This document shows positions 16,463 through 27,080 of a stretch of DNA of 64,000 nt, piece by piece. This stretch comes from Cupriavidus necator A5-1 (GTDB taxonomy: Bacteria > Pseudomonadota > Gammaproteobacteria > Burkholderiales > Burkholderiaceae), in assembly GCF_000744095.1 (NCBI RefSeq), contig NZ_JQLI01000001.1, forward strand, positions 1,488,001 through 1,552,000, read 5' to 3'. A model generated the notes under the pieces. It saw only the letters and a list, made by a program, of their open reading frames with translations, had not been told where the DNA came from and ran no database searches. Position 1 is the first letter of the stretch. Each line of letters begins with the position of its first letter. A program made the position numbers and the translations under genes.

Positions 16463-17725
16463 ATGGCTGGACCCCTTTCAAATCTGCGAGTACTTGATTT
16501 GAGCAGAGTGCTGGCAGGTCCATGGTGTACACAAATGCTTGCCGACTTTGGTGCCGACGTTATCAAGGTCGAACGCCCATCGGTCGGAGACGACACCCGG
16601 CATTGGGGACCACCGTGGATACGCGATGCCGTGGGTAACGAGACAGACGACTCGGCGTATTTTTCTTCCACCAACCGCAACAAGCGCTCAATCGCAATCG
16701 ATCTTTCCAGCCCGGCAGGCAGGGATCTGGTGAGAGAACTGGCAAAAAAATCGGATATTCTCGTCGAGAACTATAAGGTCGGAGATCTCCGCCGCTATGG
16801 CCTTTCATATGAAGACTTGGCGGAGATCAATCCGCGTATTATTTATTGCTCTGTAACCGGCTACGGTCAGGATGGTCCTTATGCCAGTCGACCCGGATAT
16901 GACCTGATATTTCAGGGTGAAGGCGGTCTTATGAGTATCAATGGCGAGGCCGACGAAAATCCTGGCGGAGGACCGATGAAAACGTCACCTGCCGTTACTG
17001 ACATCGTTGCTGGGTTGAATGCGACGATCGGCATCTTAGCCGCTGTCGAGAATCGGCACGCCACTGGGAGAGGCCAACACATCGACATTTCGCTATTGGA
17101 TACAATCGTAAGCTTTGGTGCCAACCCGCTTGCAAGCTTCTTTACAACCGGCAAAGTTCCGAAGCGCCTCGGCAACGCCCACCCGAACATTACTCCATAT
17201 CAGATTTTCCCGAGCGCTGACGGACATATCATCATCGGGTGCGGAAACGACTTGCAGTATCGAAGACTATGCTCCGAAATCGATCGCAAGGATCTTGCGG
17301 AAGACCCCCGCTTCCTCACCACGAAGGACCGCCAACTCAATGGTCCGGTACTGCTCGAGATATTGACCGGAATCATCAGGCAACATACCACCTCTTACTG
17401 GTGCAATCTCCTGTTTGACTCCGGAATTCCATGCGGTCCTATTAATAACTATGAGGAAGTTTTTGAACATCCTCAGGTAGCTCATCGCCAACTTCGTGTG
17501 GACTTGCCTCACGCAGCGGGCGGAATCATCGGCACGGTGAGAAATCCCGTACGTTTCTCAGCCACGCCGGTCGAATATCGGCGGGCTCCACCCCTACGAG
17601 GGCAGCATACGGCGGAGATTCTTGCCAATTTGCTTGGAAGGGATGCCTTTGCGATCAGTGAACTTCAAAGTTCCGGAGTCGTTGAAGGCGCACGCTCAGA
17701 TATCGATCTGCCTTCAAAAACCTGA
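16463..17725 (+). CDS. CaiB/BaiF family III CoA-transferase
   Basis: About 420 residues, the normal single-unit length. It has the N-terminal LRVLDLSRVLAGPWC, GADVIKVERP, VENYKVGDLRRYGL and YDLIFQGEGGLM segments of the family. The catalytic aspartate is expected in VTDIVAGLNA, which is intact. The start ATG at 16463 has GGAGA seven bases upstream. It would move CoA between an acyl-CoA and the free acid brought in by the neighbouring Bug receptor system. It is separated from the MDR gene by 235 bases with no recognisable gene and may have its own promoter. Confidence 0.9.
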   Translation: MAGPLSNLRVLDLSRVLAGPWCTQMLADFGADVIKVERPSVGDDTRHWGPPWIRDAVGNETDDSAYFSSTNRNKRSIAIDLSSPAGRDLVRELAKKSDILVENYKVGDLRRYGLSYEDLAEINPRIIYCSVTGYGQDGPYASRPGYDLIFQGEGGLMSINGEADENPGGGPMKTSPAVTDIVAGLNATIGILAAVENRHATGRGQHIDISLLDTIVSFGANPLASFFTTGKVPKRLGNAHPNITPYQIFPSADGHIIIGCGNDLQYRRLCSEIDRKDLAEDPRFLTTKDRQLNGPVLLEILTGIIRQHTTSYWCNLLFDSGIPCGPINNYEEVFEHPQVAHRQLRVDLPHAAGGIIGTVRNPVRFSATPVEYRRAPPLRGQHTAEILANLLGRDAFAISELQSSGVVEGARSDIDLPSKT

Positions 17726-17933
17726 TCCTTTCTGTATCACTGAAGACAGCAACGCCATGCACCATATAACTGGCGCTTCATGCAGACCACATCCACGCTG
17801 TATTGGGAGAACGGGGAATCGCTGTCAAGGCGCGTCAAGCGCCTCTCCGTCTGGACTGCGCATTTTCGTCGGCACCAGGCTAAAGAAAGAAGCATCCGTA
17901 TCGACACGCCGGACGTGCGACACAGGAGATTAC

Positions 17934-18935
17934 ATGACCACCTTCACTAGCGCTTCCCGTCGCTTATTCAACCTCATGGCCGGAGCGGCTGTCGCCGCGA
18001 CCCTCGTCGGGCTGCCGCACGTCGCATGGTCACAGGCTCAGGGATTTCCAAGCCGACCGGTCCGCTTCGTCGTTCCATTTCCCGCTGGTAGCTCGACAGA
18101 TATGACTGCCCGGATCTTCGCCAAGAAGATCAGCGACCTAACTGGGCAAGGCGTCGTGGTCGAAAACAAGCCTGGCGGCAACGGATTCATCGCTGTGCAG
18201 ACCGTACTTGGCGCTCCCGCCGACGGCTACACAGTGTTCATTGGTGGCAACTCCACGCTCTCCACCAACGCCGCCACTTTCCGCAAGCTGCCTTATGATC
18301 CCCTGACCGACTTCGCGCCCATCACGCTGCTGTCGCGTGGTCCCTGTGTCATCGTCGTTCCAGCCAGTTCACGATATCGCACCCTCAAGGAACTGGTGGA
18401 AGATGCCCGGAAGCGACCAGGCGTGCTTAACTACGGCACTGGTTCCGTTTCATACACGCTGTATAGCGAGTGGCTCAACGAGCAAAGCCACATGAAGACT
18501 ACGGGTGTGCCATACAAAGGTGCGGGCGACGCCATCAACGGCGTCATGGCCGCCAACGTGGACTTCGCCGTCGTGGATGCCACCGGGGCGATCGAGTTGA
18601 TAAAGGCTGGGAAGCTGCGGGCGTTGGCATACACTGCGGCCCAGCGCTCGCCATTGCTACCCGACGTGCCAAGCATTAGCGAAGCCGGCGTTCCAGATTT
18701 TCTCGCCTACATTTGGGTCGCCGCTGTGGTATCCGCGAAGACGCCGGCGCCAATCGTTCGACGACTGACCGAACTATTTGCACAAGCCGGAGCGTCCGCA
18801 GAGATTAAGGACTACTACAAGCGGCTCTCGGTCTCACTGGTGCTTTCGACACCATCCGAGCTCCACGAATATCAGAAAGAGGAGATCGCCAGGTGGAAGC
18901 GACTGGCGGCGACGGCCAAGATTGAATTGCAGTAG
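17934..18935 (+). CDS. Tripartite tricarboxylate transporter substrate-binding protein (Bug/TctC)
   Basis: 333 residues. A signal peptide of about 35 residues (LMAGAAVAATLVG, ending near AWSQA) precedes the canonical FPSRPVRFVVPFPAGSSTD opening, ENKPGGNG, and TTGVPYKGAGD. The ATG at 17934 has AGGAGA five bases upstream. It is the second Bug protein of the AtuA locus, one per arm, which suggests that each arm has its own uptake specificity. No TctAB membrane genes are nearby. Confidence 0.92.
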   Translation: MTTFTSASRRLFNLMAGAAVAATLVGLPHVAWSQAQGFPSRPVRFVVPFPAGSSTDMTARIFAKKISDLTGQGVVVENKPGGNGFIAVQTVLGAPADGYTVFIGGNSTLSTNAATFRKLPYDPLTDFAPITLLSRGPCVIVVPASSRYRTLKELVEDARKRPGVLNYGTGSVSYTLYSEWLNEQSHMKTTGVPYKGAGDAINGVMAANVDFAVVDATGAIELIKAGKLRALAYTAAQRSPLLPDVPSISEAGVPDFLAYIWVAAVVSAKTPAPIVRRLTELFAQAGASAEIKDYYKRLSVSLVLSTPSELHEYQKEEIARWKRLAATAKIELQ

Positions 18936-18947
18936 TCGGCAGGGCGC

Positions 18948-19663
18948 TCAAAAGTCGTCCACCTGACTAAGAGTGAGCTCTATCGTCGCGGATTCCACGC
19001 GCCGGTGCGTGCGGGCTGAGCCAGCGCACGTCGGCAAGCAGTCCTCGACTTCGCGGAAGGCCACCAGCACGGTCTGCTGGTAACGTTCCACGCTTTCCTC
19101 ATGCGCGGCGCGGGCGCCGGCCAGGTTCGAGCTGTTGCGGCCACCGTCGGACACGGTCTGCGCCACGGTCGTGCTCACCAGCGGGCCTAGCATCCACGTG
19201 CGCGACGATCATTTGAACAGGTTCGACAGGTCCGACGACTCGAAGCCGAACAGCGCCGTCAGCGAGATGCGTGGGAAGAACGCGGCCTTGACGATACCGA
19301 TGCGCGCATTGGCGGCCGGCCATCTGGCGCTCCGCCGCCGCGATATCGGGACGGCGTTCCAGCAGTTCCGACGGCAGCCCGGCCGGCACCGCCAGCGGCG
19401 CCGTATCGAACGGCCTAGCGGCCAGTCCGAACTGCGACGGCGCCACGCCGGTCAGCACGGCAAGCGCGTGCTCCTGGTTGGCGCGGCGACGTTCGATGCA
19501 CGCTAGGTCGGCCCGCGCCGTTCCAAGCTCCGATTCGGCACGGGCCAGGTCCAGGTCGGTCGTCTCGCCCGCTTCGTAGCACTTGCGCAGCAGCGATAGC
19601 GAGTCCTCGCGCAATTTGATGGTTGCGTTGAGCAACTCACGGTCGCTGGCGAGCGTGCGCAGT
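18948..19663 (-). pseudogene. Outer-membrane efflux protein (OprM/NodT type), broken remnant
   Basis: Two minus-strand segments in different frames show the outer-membrane factor family. Upstream: [52 protein letters not shown]. Downstream: DGGRNSSNLAGARAAHEES and VLVAFREVEDCL. A frameshift lies near 19310 (after AAERQMAG). The N-terminal third is missing, replaced at 19664 by a fragment of an ISL3-type end. The C-terminus after FREVEDCL is also degraded. Such proteins form the outer-membrane channel of RND pumps. No pump genes remain. Confidence 0.8.
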
Positions 19664-19756
19664 CGTAGACCAAAAGAAAGTTGGGTCTTCCGCACTTTGT
19701 GTGACGAGGGCGCACTGGCGTGGAGGATGTTGTAGCGTGGAACGGCCGTCGTCTCC
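19664..19756. repeat. Solo copy of the ISL3-element left end
   Basis: This 93-base segment matches 24834-24926, the left end of the ISL3-family element, with a few mismatches, from CGTAGACCAAA to CGTCGTCTCC. It joins the broken efflux gene on one side and unrelated sequence on the other. It looks like the scar of an element that was later deleted. Confidence 0.75.
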
Positions 19757-20256
19757 ACCGCCCACCATATACGAAAATAATAGTGTCACTACTTCGCGTA
19801 TAAAGGTGTCATTTCGTCTCGAACCGTCGTTCGATTCACGAGAAAACCCCACAGAATCAAGGCACTAGCGCAAGCGAAATGAATTTGTTACTGGCGAGGC
19901 GGTGTGTGGGCGACAACGAGCCGCGCGCAATGGGCCGCCTGCACGAACCCGTCCACCGCAGGGCCGCCATGCAATGCGGTACGGCACACCTAAAAAGCCA
20001 ATATTCGGCTGCTTACCCGTACGAGCCGTCGTCAGTTTGCCGTCCAGAAGGACGCCGACAAAAAGCCCACGAATCAGCTTCGACCCGAATGCTCCGAAGC
20101 GGCGCGCCCTCCGCGCCAGAGCCAGCGCGAACAGCACCATAACATCTAGAATTACGTAATAATTCAATAGGTTGCATCCAAATCAGACAATCGGCGATTT
20201 TAAGTGACGAACTTAATGCGATCACATATGAATTGACGATTTTAATGTGTCCGAAG
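19757..20256. other. Unassigned sequence between IS scars
   Basis: About 500 bases with no gene I can recognise on either strand. Short open frames exist but show no family motif. The segment from about 20150 to 20256 is AT-rich compared with the surroundings. Confidence 0.5.
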
Positions 20257-20346
20257 TGACTATAAAATTGTCAATTCATTTTCCGCCGCCTTTGTGCGAC
20301 AAGGCTTCCAGCCGGATATCCCGGTGACAAATTTTTTTTCGCTACG
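20257..20346. repeat. Dispersed repeat R2, copy 1
   Basis: About 90 bases that recur at 38151-38241 in the same orientation, with the shared core TTCATTTTCCGCC-CCTTTGTGCGACAAGG and GACAAATTT. The copies differ at scattered positions. Both lie beside mobile-element debris, so R2 is probably an end of an insertion sequence I cannot name. Confidence 0.65.
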
Positions 20347-20811
20347 TTCCGCTGGCTTGCAGCTTGCCGTACACGTTCCAGCCCCTGTGACACGCTGCTT
20401 TCCCGGTTCTGTGCCCGGCACGTGTTGGACTGTCCCATGTTCCCCTTGGTCCCCGCCCTTCGCTCCACCCACTCCGCAGCCGATTTCCCGGCGTTGTTCG
20501 CAGGCTTCCTCGCTACTATTGCGGAGTCTGACTTCTCCCGTCCGTTCATCATCGGCTACGGCTCCTCGCCTTCCCGACGCGGACCAGCCCATGCTGCAAC
20601 TGGTCAGACGAGAGATCTCCCGGTCGCCAAGCTGGCCAATGCTACGGATTGTCGCGCGTGATGGCGGAGTTGGATCCGGGAGTGGCCTGGGCATAGAGGT
20701 GTCAGAAATTTCACGAAAGTGAAATTATGCCATCAGAGCAACGTACGAGTGAGGCCACGCCGCGTCGGTGTTGCGTCATGCCGACGCTCGGGTTGTCAGG
20801 ACGTGGAAACG
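20347..20811. other. Unassigned sequence
   Basis: About 465 bases. Open frames on the plus strand are Ser/Pro-rich and look like non-coding translation. I see no family motif. Confidence 0.5.
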
Positions 20812-21648
20812 GCAAGCGTGCAGCTGCTCGGCGGCATCGTGCTCGCAATCGTCCTTGCCCTGTTCCTGCGTGAGACCGGACCGCGAGCGCGGGACGGCGT
20901 TCGTGTAATCGCAGTCTTTCGCCCTGCCAGCTGTTATGGCGCGACAGCTCGCTCCAATTCATGCCGAGCTCGAAAGCCAGCACGATTCCGGAGACCACCG
21001 CTGAACCTCGTGGGTGAAGATGTTCGCGCCATACAAAGAGGTGCTGAACAACCCACAGTCGTATCTTTGCGGATTCTGCGCTGGCCTGCTGTTTCTGCCG
21101 ACCACGATTGGCGACATGATCTGGGGTATCCCTTCCTGCACAACGGCCTCGACGTCAGCTATGCCGAGGCCATCAACCGCGCGAGCATGGTGCCGCTTGG
21201 CTGGGTGATCGGCTGCCCGTTGCTTGGGTACATTTCCGACCATCTGGGCCGACGCAAGCCCGTGCTGATCGTCGGCGCGCTGCCGATGCTTGTGTCGGGC
21301 GCCGGCATCTTCTACCTTCCGGCCGGCGTGGTGCCGCGTTACGTGCTCGGCCTGCTGCTCGGCATCGGCTCCGGCGCGGCGATGCTGCCTTACACGGTAA
21401 TCAAGGAGGTCAATTCGGACAAGGTGAAGGGCAGCTCGACCGGGGCGATCAACTTCCTCGTGTTCACATTCAGCGCTTTGCTCACGCCCGACTATGGCAA
21501 GCTGCTCGCCCACGTCGCGAATGGCGGCCCAATGAACCTGGCGGAGTTCCGCGCCGCAAGTGCGTGGCTGCTCGGCGGTATCGTACTTGCCGTCATCCTT
21601 GCGCTGTTCCTGCGCGAGACCGGACCGCGCGGGCGCGCGAACGCATGA
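20812..21648 (+). pseudogene. MFS transporter remnant with duplicated C-terminal tail
   Basis: The C-terminal half of a major facilitator protein is legible on the plus strand: NPQSYLCGFCAGLLFLPTT, then after a frameshift near 21130 FLHNGLDVSYAEA, GYISDHLGRRKPVL and GLLLGIGSGAAMLPYTVIK. The tail LLGGIVLAVILALFLRETG ends near 21640. An almost identical tail (LLGGIVLAIVLALFLRETG) occurs at 20812-20895, upstream of the body. This arrangement is what a recombination between two tandem paralogues would leave. The N-terminal half is missing. The substrate is unknown. Confidence 0.8.
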
Positions 21649-21791
21649 GCCGGAATGCCACCCACCTGGCATGCGGCCGCTTAGGTAAGTTCATGGCCTG
21701 AGCATCGCAAGCACGGCGGCAGCGTCCGGGATGACATAAACATGTAGTGTCGCCGCCGGACTCAGTCTTGTAGGCTCTTTGTCCTGGCTCT

Positions 21792-24494
21792 TTGAAGCCA
21801 CGATGCGGTGCACGGCCATGGCGCATGTGCGCCGACAAAGTTGACAGTGACTTGCATGCCATGCCGATAACTCATGTATGTCGCGTTTCCACCCTCGGGG
21901 TCGCCATATCCGGCGCGTCCATGGTGGCAGGCCTGCTCCCATCCGAAATGGGAAGCCTCTCCGTTGTATTGGTTGTCCTGTCGACCCGCCTCTTCGGCCG
22001 CAACCCCGGACGATTGGCCGCGGGATTCACCTCGCTCGGATTGGTCGGAGCACTGCTGATCCTTCATCACCCTGCTCCCGGGTGGAGTCCGGTCGCGCAC
22101 TTCGCCATCACCATAATCGCGGCATGGCTTTGTGCCGAGCTTGTGTCACCACGCTCGAGACAGCCAGGTGCAGCGGCAGGATTGAAGGCGGACCCGTTTG
22201 ATCGAGGCGTGCACCTGCACGACCGGGAAGCGGCCAAGTCCTGCCGCCACCGCACCGACGACGAATCATATCGACACGTTGTGGATTTTGTTCCCGCATG
22301 CGTATGTGTGTGCAGTCCCACCGGCGAACTTATCTTTGTCAATAAAGTGGCTATCGCCGCGTTGGGAAGACCCTTTGAGGAAATCATCGGCAATAGGTGG
22401 ATGGAATTTATCCACCCGGAGGACAAGGACGCCGCGCGTACCCAATGGCAAGCGGGCATCACGGAGCGAAGGCCAGTCAGCATTGTTTTGAGGACGCTTC
22501 AGCACGACGGGGTATACCGTTGGCAGCATCTCCTGGCCGAGCCTGTCCTCGCCGACAATGGGGACGTCATCAACTGGTACCTCATCGGGGTAGAAGTGGA
22601 TGACACCGTCAAGGCTCAAGCGGCACTGCAAGCAAGCGAAAAGGAAGCTCGGGAGCTCCTCGATCGATTGCCTGGCCGCTTTGCGACCCACACAGAGCAT
22701 GACTTTGATTACGTCAATCGAGCGATTCTCGAGGAAACGGGAGCCACGCTGGAAAGCTTGCGGAACTTTGGATTTCTGCGTTTCATGCACCCCGATGACC
22801 AGGAAAGAGTCAGGGAAGGCTTTCTACGCTGCGTGCAGGAGAAGACGACCTTCGATACCACCTACCGTTGGGCGTCGAGCGACGGCGTATATCGCTGGCG
22901 CATTTCGCGCACCGTTCCGTACTTCAACGAGGATGGCAGTGTCTACAAGTGGTACGGCATGAACATCGATGTCGACGAGCTGTACAAGTCCAGAGAGGTT
23001 ATCCGGGAAGGTGAGGCCCAACTCAATTGGCTCACGGAAACCGTTCCCAGCCTGCTCTGGCGCGTGGACGCCATGGGCCGGATCGAGTATGTCAACAGGC
23101 GCGCCGAGGAGTACACAGGACTCCGGCTCGATGAATGCGCTACGGCAGCCTGGTACGACCTCGTGCATCCGGAGGACGCAGCCTCGGCAATCGGGGATTT
23201 CGAAGAATCTCTCAGGACCGGCAAGGCCTACGATTCGGTCCATCGACTCCGTGCCGCCGACAATTCGTATCGTTGGTTTCAATCCAAGGCCACCGCCATG
23301 CGGGACGCCAGCGGTGAGATCGTGAAGTGGTATGGGCTTTCCACTGATGTCCATGACCGCCAGATTGCTCAAGTAACGTTACAAAAAGAAGAGCTTTACC
23401 TGCGCAGGCTCGTAGACGCAATGCCTGCCATGATCTGGAGAGCCGCACCTGGGGGAAACATCAACTGGTGGAACCGGCGAATGCTGGCATTCATTGGCAG
23501 GAGCGAGGAAGACGGCCGCGAATCGAAGTTCTTCAGCATCATTCCGGAAGACGACCGCGACCGCGTCCGTTCGCGCTGGATGCAAGCCGTCTGCGAAGGT
23601 AGTTCTTACGAGGACACGCTCCAGTTGACCGCAGCGGATGGGAACTTGCATTGGTACCTTGTTCGCGCCGAACCGTTCCGCGACGAGGCGGGCAAGATCA
23701 CTCACTGGTACGGTGTCTGCACCGACATTGACGAACGGAAGCGCGCGGAGGACAGGCTCAGGCACACCCAGGCAGCACTCGCCAGGGCAACGAAGATTGC
23801 CACGGTTGCCGAGCTGTCCGCGTCCATCGCGCACGAGCTCAATCAGCCACTGACATCCGTCATGGCGAATGCGCAGGCATGCAGGCGTTGGCTCGCCGCA
23901 TCACCGCCGAACCTGACCGAGGCCAGCGCCTCCTTGAAATGCCTGATTCAGGATGCCCGTTCCGCGGACCAGACGATGCAGAGTATCCGCGCGCTATTCA
24001 AGCGAGAATCGCTCCAGAAGCGCGAACGGAACGTGGAGGACATGATTCTTGAAGCCGTACGCCTGCTGCGTGAAGAGGCGAACAAGTGCGCTGCCGAATT
24101 TGTCTTCGACCTTCCCGGAGACCTGCCTTCGGTCTTTGTGGACCAAATACAGATACAGCAAGTCCTGATTAACCTGATCTGCAACGGCATCGAGGCGACC
24201 GATAGCACGGGCCGCCGGCCCAGAATCCTTATCACCGCAAGACCCCTGGACGAGCTGTCGATACAACTCGAAGTCATCGATAATGGTTCCGGCATCACCG
24301 AAGGTGAATGCATCTTCGACCCGTTCATCACGACCAAGACCAAGGGAATGGGCATCGGACTTGCCATATCTCGTTCCATCATCGAAGCCCACGATGGCCG
24401 CCTTACGGCTTCCAACAACCCCGGATTCGGCGCGACCTTCAGCCTCGTCCTTCCCGCTGTTGCGAACTCGGTCGGGTTGCAATGTGAGTGCTGA
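21792..24494 (+). CDS. Multi-PAS sensor histidine kinase
   Basis: Up to 900 residues. Two hydrophobic segments at about residues 34-75 and 90-115 suggest membrane anchoring. Four PAS/PAC units follow at about 155-275, 280-395, 405-525 and 530-650. Repeated HPED/HPDD and KWYG-type segments show the PAS-3 style. The dimerisation box (SIAHELNQPLTSVMANAQ) puts the phospho-acceptor His at about 681. The ATPase domain has NLICNGIEAT, DNGSGI and GMGIGLAISRSII. The true start may be a later ATG (21861, before PITHV), as no strong ribosome site marks 21792. No response regulator is adjacent, and 340 unassigned bases and an IS follow, so its partner may have been lost. Confidence 0.9.
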   Translation: MKPRCGARPWRMCADKVDSDLHAMPITHVCRVSTLGVAISGASMVAGLLPSEMGSLSVVLVVLSTRLFGRNPGRLAAGFTSLGLVGALLILHHPAPGWSPVAHFAITIIAAWLCAELVSPRSRQPGAAAGLKADPFDRGVHLHDREAAKSCRHRTDDESYRHVVDFVPACVCVCSPTGELIFVNKVAIAALGRPFEEIIGNRWMEFIHPEDKDAARTQWQAGITERRPVSIVLRTLQHDGVYRWQHLLAEPVLADNGDVINWYLIGVEVDDTVKAQAALQASEKEARELLDRLPGRFATHTEHDFDYVNRAILEETGATLESLRNFGFLRFMHPDDQERVREGFLRCVQEKTTFDTTYRWASSDGVYRWRISRTVPYFNEDGSVYKWYGMNIDVDELYKSREVIREGEAQLNWLTETVPSLLWRVDAMGRIEYVNRRAEEYTGLRLDECATAAWYDLVHPEDAASAIGDFEESLRTGKAYDSVHRLRAADNSYRWFQSKATAMRDASGEIVKWYGLSTDVHDRQIAQVTLQKEELYLRRLVDAMPAMIWRAAPGGNINWWNRRMLAFIGRSEEDGRESKFFSIIPEDDRDRVRSRWMQAVCEGSSYEDTLQLTAADGNLHWYLVRAEPFRDEAGKITHWYGVCTDIDERKRAEDRLRHTQAALARATKIATVAELSASIAHELNQPLTSVMANAQACRRWLAASPPNLTEASASLKCLIQDARSADQTMQSIRALFKRESLQKRERNVEDMILEAVRLLREEANKCAAEFVFDLPGDLPSVFVDQIQIQQVLINLICNGIEATDSTGRRPRILITARPLDELSIQLEVIDNGSGITEGECIFDPFITTKTKGMGIGLAISRSIIEAHDGRLTASNNPGFGATFSLVLPAVANSVGLQCEC

Positions 24495-24833
24495 TTGAAT
24501 CCGTGATTCGAAGGAGCATCATCATGCAGAAGGTTTTCAAGACCGATCGCGCCTGGTTCCACACCCTGATGCTTCTCAACCCTGAAGGACGGTTGCGCGA
24601 ACCAAGACATCACCCTGCTCGGCCGGAGCATCGCCACGATTGCTTTCAGAGGTGCACAGTCAAGGTATCGGAGCGACACGGACTGGCTTTCGCCACCATC
24701 GCATGGAGCGGCTCGACCACTGGCCGTTATGGCGACCAACTCTAGCAACGCGCTGTCGCACGGAATAGTGGAATCTGCGCGGTGGGCTGACAGGTGATTG
24801 GCGAAGGTGATGCCGTGTATCGCCCTCGCCAGA
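24495..24833. other. Unassigned sequence between kinase and IS
   Basis: About 340 bases with no recognisable gene. A short frame at 24488-24745 overlaps the end of the kinase gene but shows no family motif. Confidence 0.5.
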
Positions 24834-26802
24834 CGTAGACCAAAGTAAAGTTGGGTCTTCCGCAATTTGTGTGACGACGGCGAACTGGCGTGGAGGATGT
24901 TGTAGCGAGGAACGGCCGTCGTCTCCCCGCCTCACTACCACCATTCTTCTGCTTGCTGACGAACGTGGGCGAGCCCGCCAGCCTCATGCCGGCCGCACGA
25001 TCTTACGCGCCTGCGATAGCGATCGGACCAGCGTGTCCAGCAGGACAAGGCAGGCCAGTCGTTCAGTTTGGCTTCAATACCCGCAGCCGTAGAAGCTCGA
25101 TGTTCGCGCGGCCATACATCTGGCGCTTGAGGAACTTGAGCCGGTTGACGTGACCCTCGGTCTGGCCATTGCTCCATGGCAGCCTGAAGGCCGCCCGCAC
25201 AGCCGGTAAGTCGGCGCGCAGGCTTTGCGCGAACCTACGCATTTCCGCAGCGTCGCAGCGCGACAGACGCTTCAACCATCGATCGAACTGCCGCGGACTT
25301 CGCCGGTGCATGAGCCCGAGAAACTCCCGCGCGAGGCTGCGGACCTCGCCCACGCGGGGCCGATCTTGCACAGCGCCTGCACGAAGCGCTCGTGGTCCGC
25401 GCTCCTGGGCTCCTCGACGGCGAGCCTCCTCCATCCGACAAGCCATCCGAACACGCGCCGGGCCGACGGGCACGGCATCGTGCGCACGGGTGCCTGGAGA
25501 AGCGGCTCCTTGCCCTGCGGAAAGAGGAGGCGGACCACGCAATTCTGCACGGCGGCGCGACTGCCCGTATAGCTTCGCTGCTTGAGTTCTTGCCAGATCA
25601 GTTCAGGAAAGCGACAGCCCTGGGCGATTCGTTCCTCGATATAGCTGCGATAGGGATCCAAAGGCGTCGGACCCCGCGCCTTGGATGCGCGCTCGGGGAA
25701 GGCCCCCGCGGTGATGAACTTGCGCACGGTTCGATGGTCGCTTGAGAGCTCGCGCCCGATTCCTTTCATCGCGCCGCTTTGGGCGCGTAGCGCCATCACC
25801 CGCTCGTACAGCGCCAGCCGCGTGGCGCGTCGCTGATCGCTCAGGCGCTGCAATGACCGCAGTGAGGTGCCGCTCGGCAACCCCTGCCGGCCCAGGGTCA
25901 CGCCACCGACCTCGACTTGCTGCGCGGCTTGGCGTAGTTGCGGCCCGAGTCGGTACAGCAGCCTCTCGACGTTTGTCGCGCAGGTTGCCCAGCAGGTGCC
26001 AGCGATCGGAGACTTGCTTGGCTGCCGGCAGCGCGATATCGACCGCCCCGGAGTAGGCCCCGGCCCGGTCCCTGGCGACGATCTCGATCGATGGGTGCGC
26101 ACGCATCCATGCGGCCACCGCAGTTGTTTCCCTGCCGGCGAACACTTCGATCGGCTCACGTCGCTCCAGGTCGACGATGATCGTTCCGTACTGGTGACCG
26201 CGCGCGATCGCCCAGTCATCGATGCCGACGACCCGCGGTCGTGGTTTGCGCTTGCGCCCAGGAGCTCTTCGCAACTCCCGCAGCACCGTGTCGGCACTGG
26301 TGCGCAAGCCCAAGGCGTTAGCAAGCCGGGCTGCCGCCTCACCACCGAGGGCGTGGCCCAGCGCGTGCAACGCCCGAGCCTGCGATCGCGTTCGACGTTG
26401 ATGCCGACCGGCCAAGGCGTGGATGTTCTCGGCAAACGTACGACGGGGGCAGCCGGCGTTCGCGCACTTGAAGCGACGCACCTCAACGGCGAGAACGACC
26501 CGCTGCTCGAGCATCGGTCGTTCTTCCAGATTGCGCACATAGCTGCCGTGGAGTCGGTTACTCCAACGACGGCAGGCAGGACAAGGTGCCGCGCGAACCG
26601 TACTGCGGGCTTCGACAGTGATGGTCTCCCGTCGCGCGTCGCTGGAGACGACGCGCTTACCCACACGGGCGAGAATACGATCGATCCCACCGAGAACTTG
26701 GCTCATGGTAACGATCAACGTGGGGCCAGATCGGCCCGAGATCAAGCCCTCGACGCGGCCGTCACACAAAGTGCGGAAGACCCAGAATTGCTTCGTTCTA
26801 CG
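24834..26802. mobile_element. ISL3-family-like insertion sequence, defective
   Basis: The ends are imperfect inverted repeats. The left end reads CGTAGACCAAAG...TTGGGTCTTCCGCA and ATTTGTGTGAC. The right end, read inward, has CGTAGAACGAAG, CTGGGTCTTCCGCA and CTTTGTGTGAC. The element is about 1.97 kb and contains one transposase gene broken by two frameshifts. I could not find a matching 8-base target duplication at the boundaries. The left end also exists alone at 19664-19756. Confidence 0.75.
25063..26706 (-). pseudogene. ISL3-family transposase with two frameshifts
   Basis: Reading leftward from the ATG at 26706, the N-terminal zinc-ribbon-like part (CPACRRWSNRLHGSYVR, then FKCANAGCPRRTFAE) and the start of the DDE domain (VVGIDDWAIARGHQYGTIIVD, then RDRAGAYSGAVDIALP and WHLLGNLR) are in one frame. 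The middle (RLALYERVMALRAQSGAMKG, ELIWQELKQRSYTGS) continues in a second frame after about 25985. The end (PWSNGQTEGHVNRLKFLKRQ, with the catalytic Glu) is in a third frame after about 25380. All three pieces are ISL3-type, so the protein was once complete and is now inactive unless both breaks are sequencing errors. Confidence 0.85.
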
Positions 26803-27080
26803 GCAACCGCTTCGCCAATCAGGCGCCTTTTCATCGTTGAATTCTTCGTGGGCTTCACCACGTTTCGCTGCCATTCGCAGGAAACCAGCGCACAGGGCGT
26901 GCCAGCGCTGCAAGCGATCTGCGTGGCCGAGCACAGGGAAGTCAAAGACCATCTCGGCAGCCACAGGCAAGCGCCCATTCCCACGCCCGGCGCCAGCCGC
27001 GCCGGGCAATCGTCAATGCGGCCACGGCTGATGCCGGTGCTTGCCTGAGGACAACCGCATCGAATTACTGGCCAGAGGGC

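Noticed and set aside
19865..20167. Minus-strand frame of 100 residues with a hydrophobic start
   Set aside because: No family motif and a degraded, Arg-rich second half; it lies between IS scars.
20294..20722. Plus-strand frame of 142 residues next to repeat R2
   Set aside because: Ser/Pro-rich translation without a ribosome site or a family motif; treated as non-coding.
24834..26802. Target-site duplication of the ISL3-like element
   Set aside because: I compared the flanks at several possible boundaries and found no 8-base match, so no duplication is reported.
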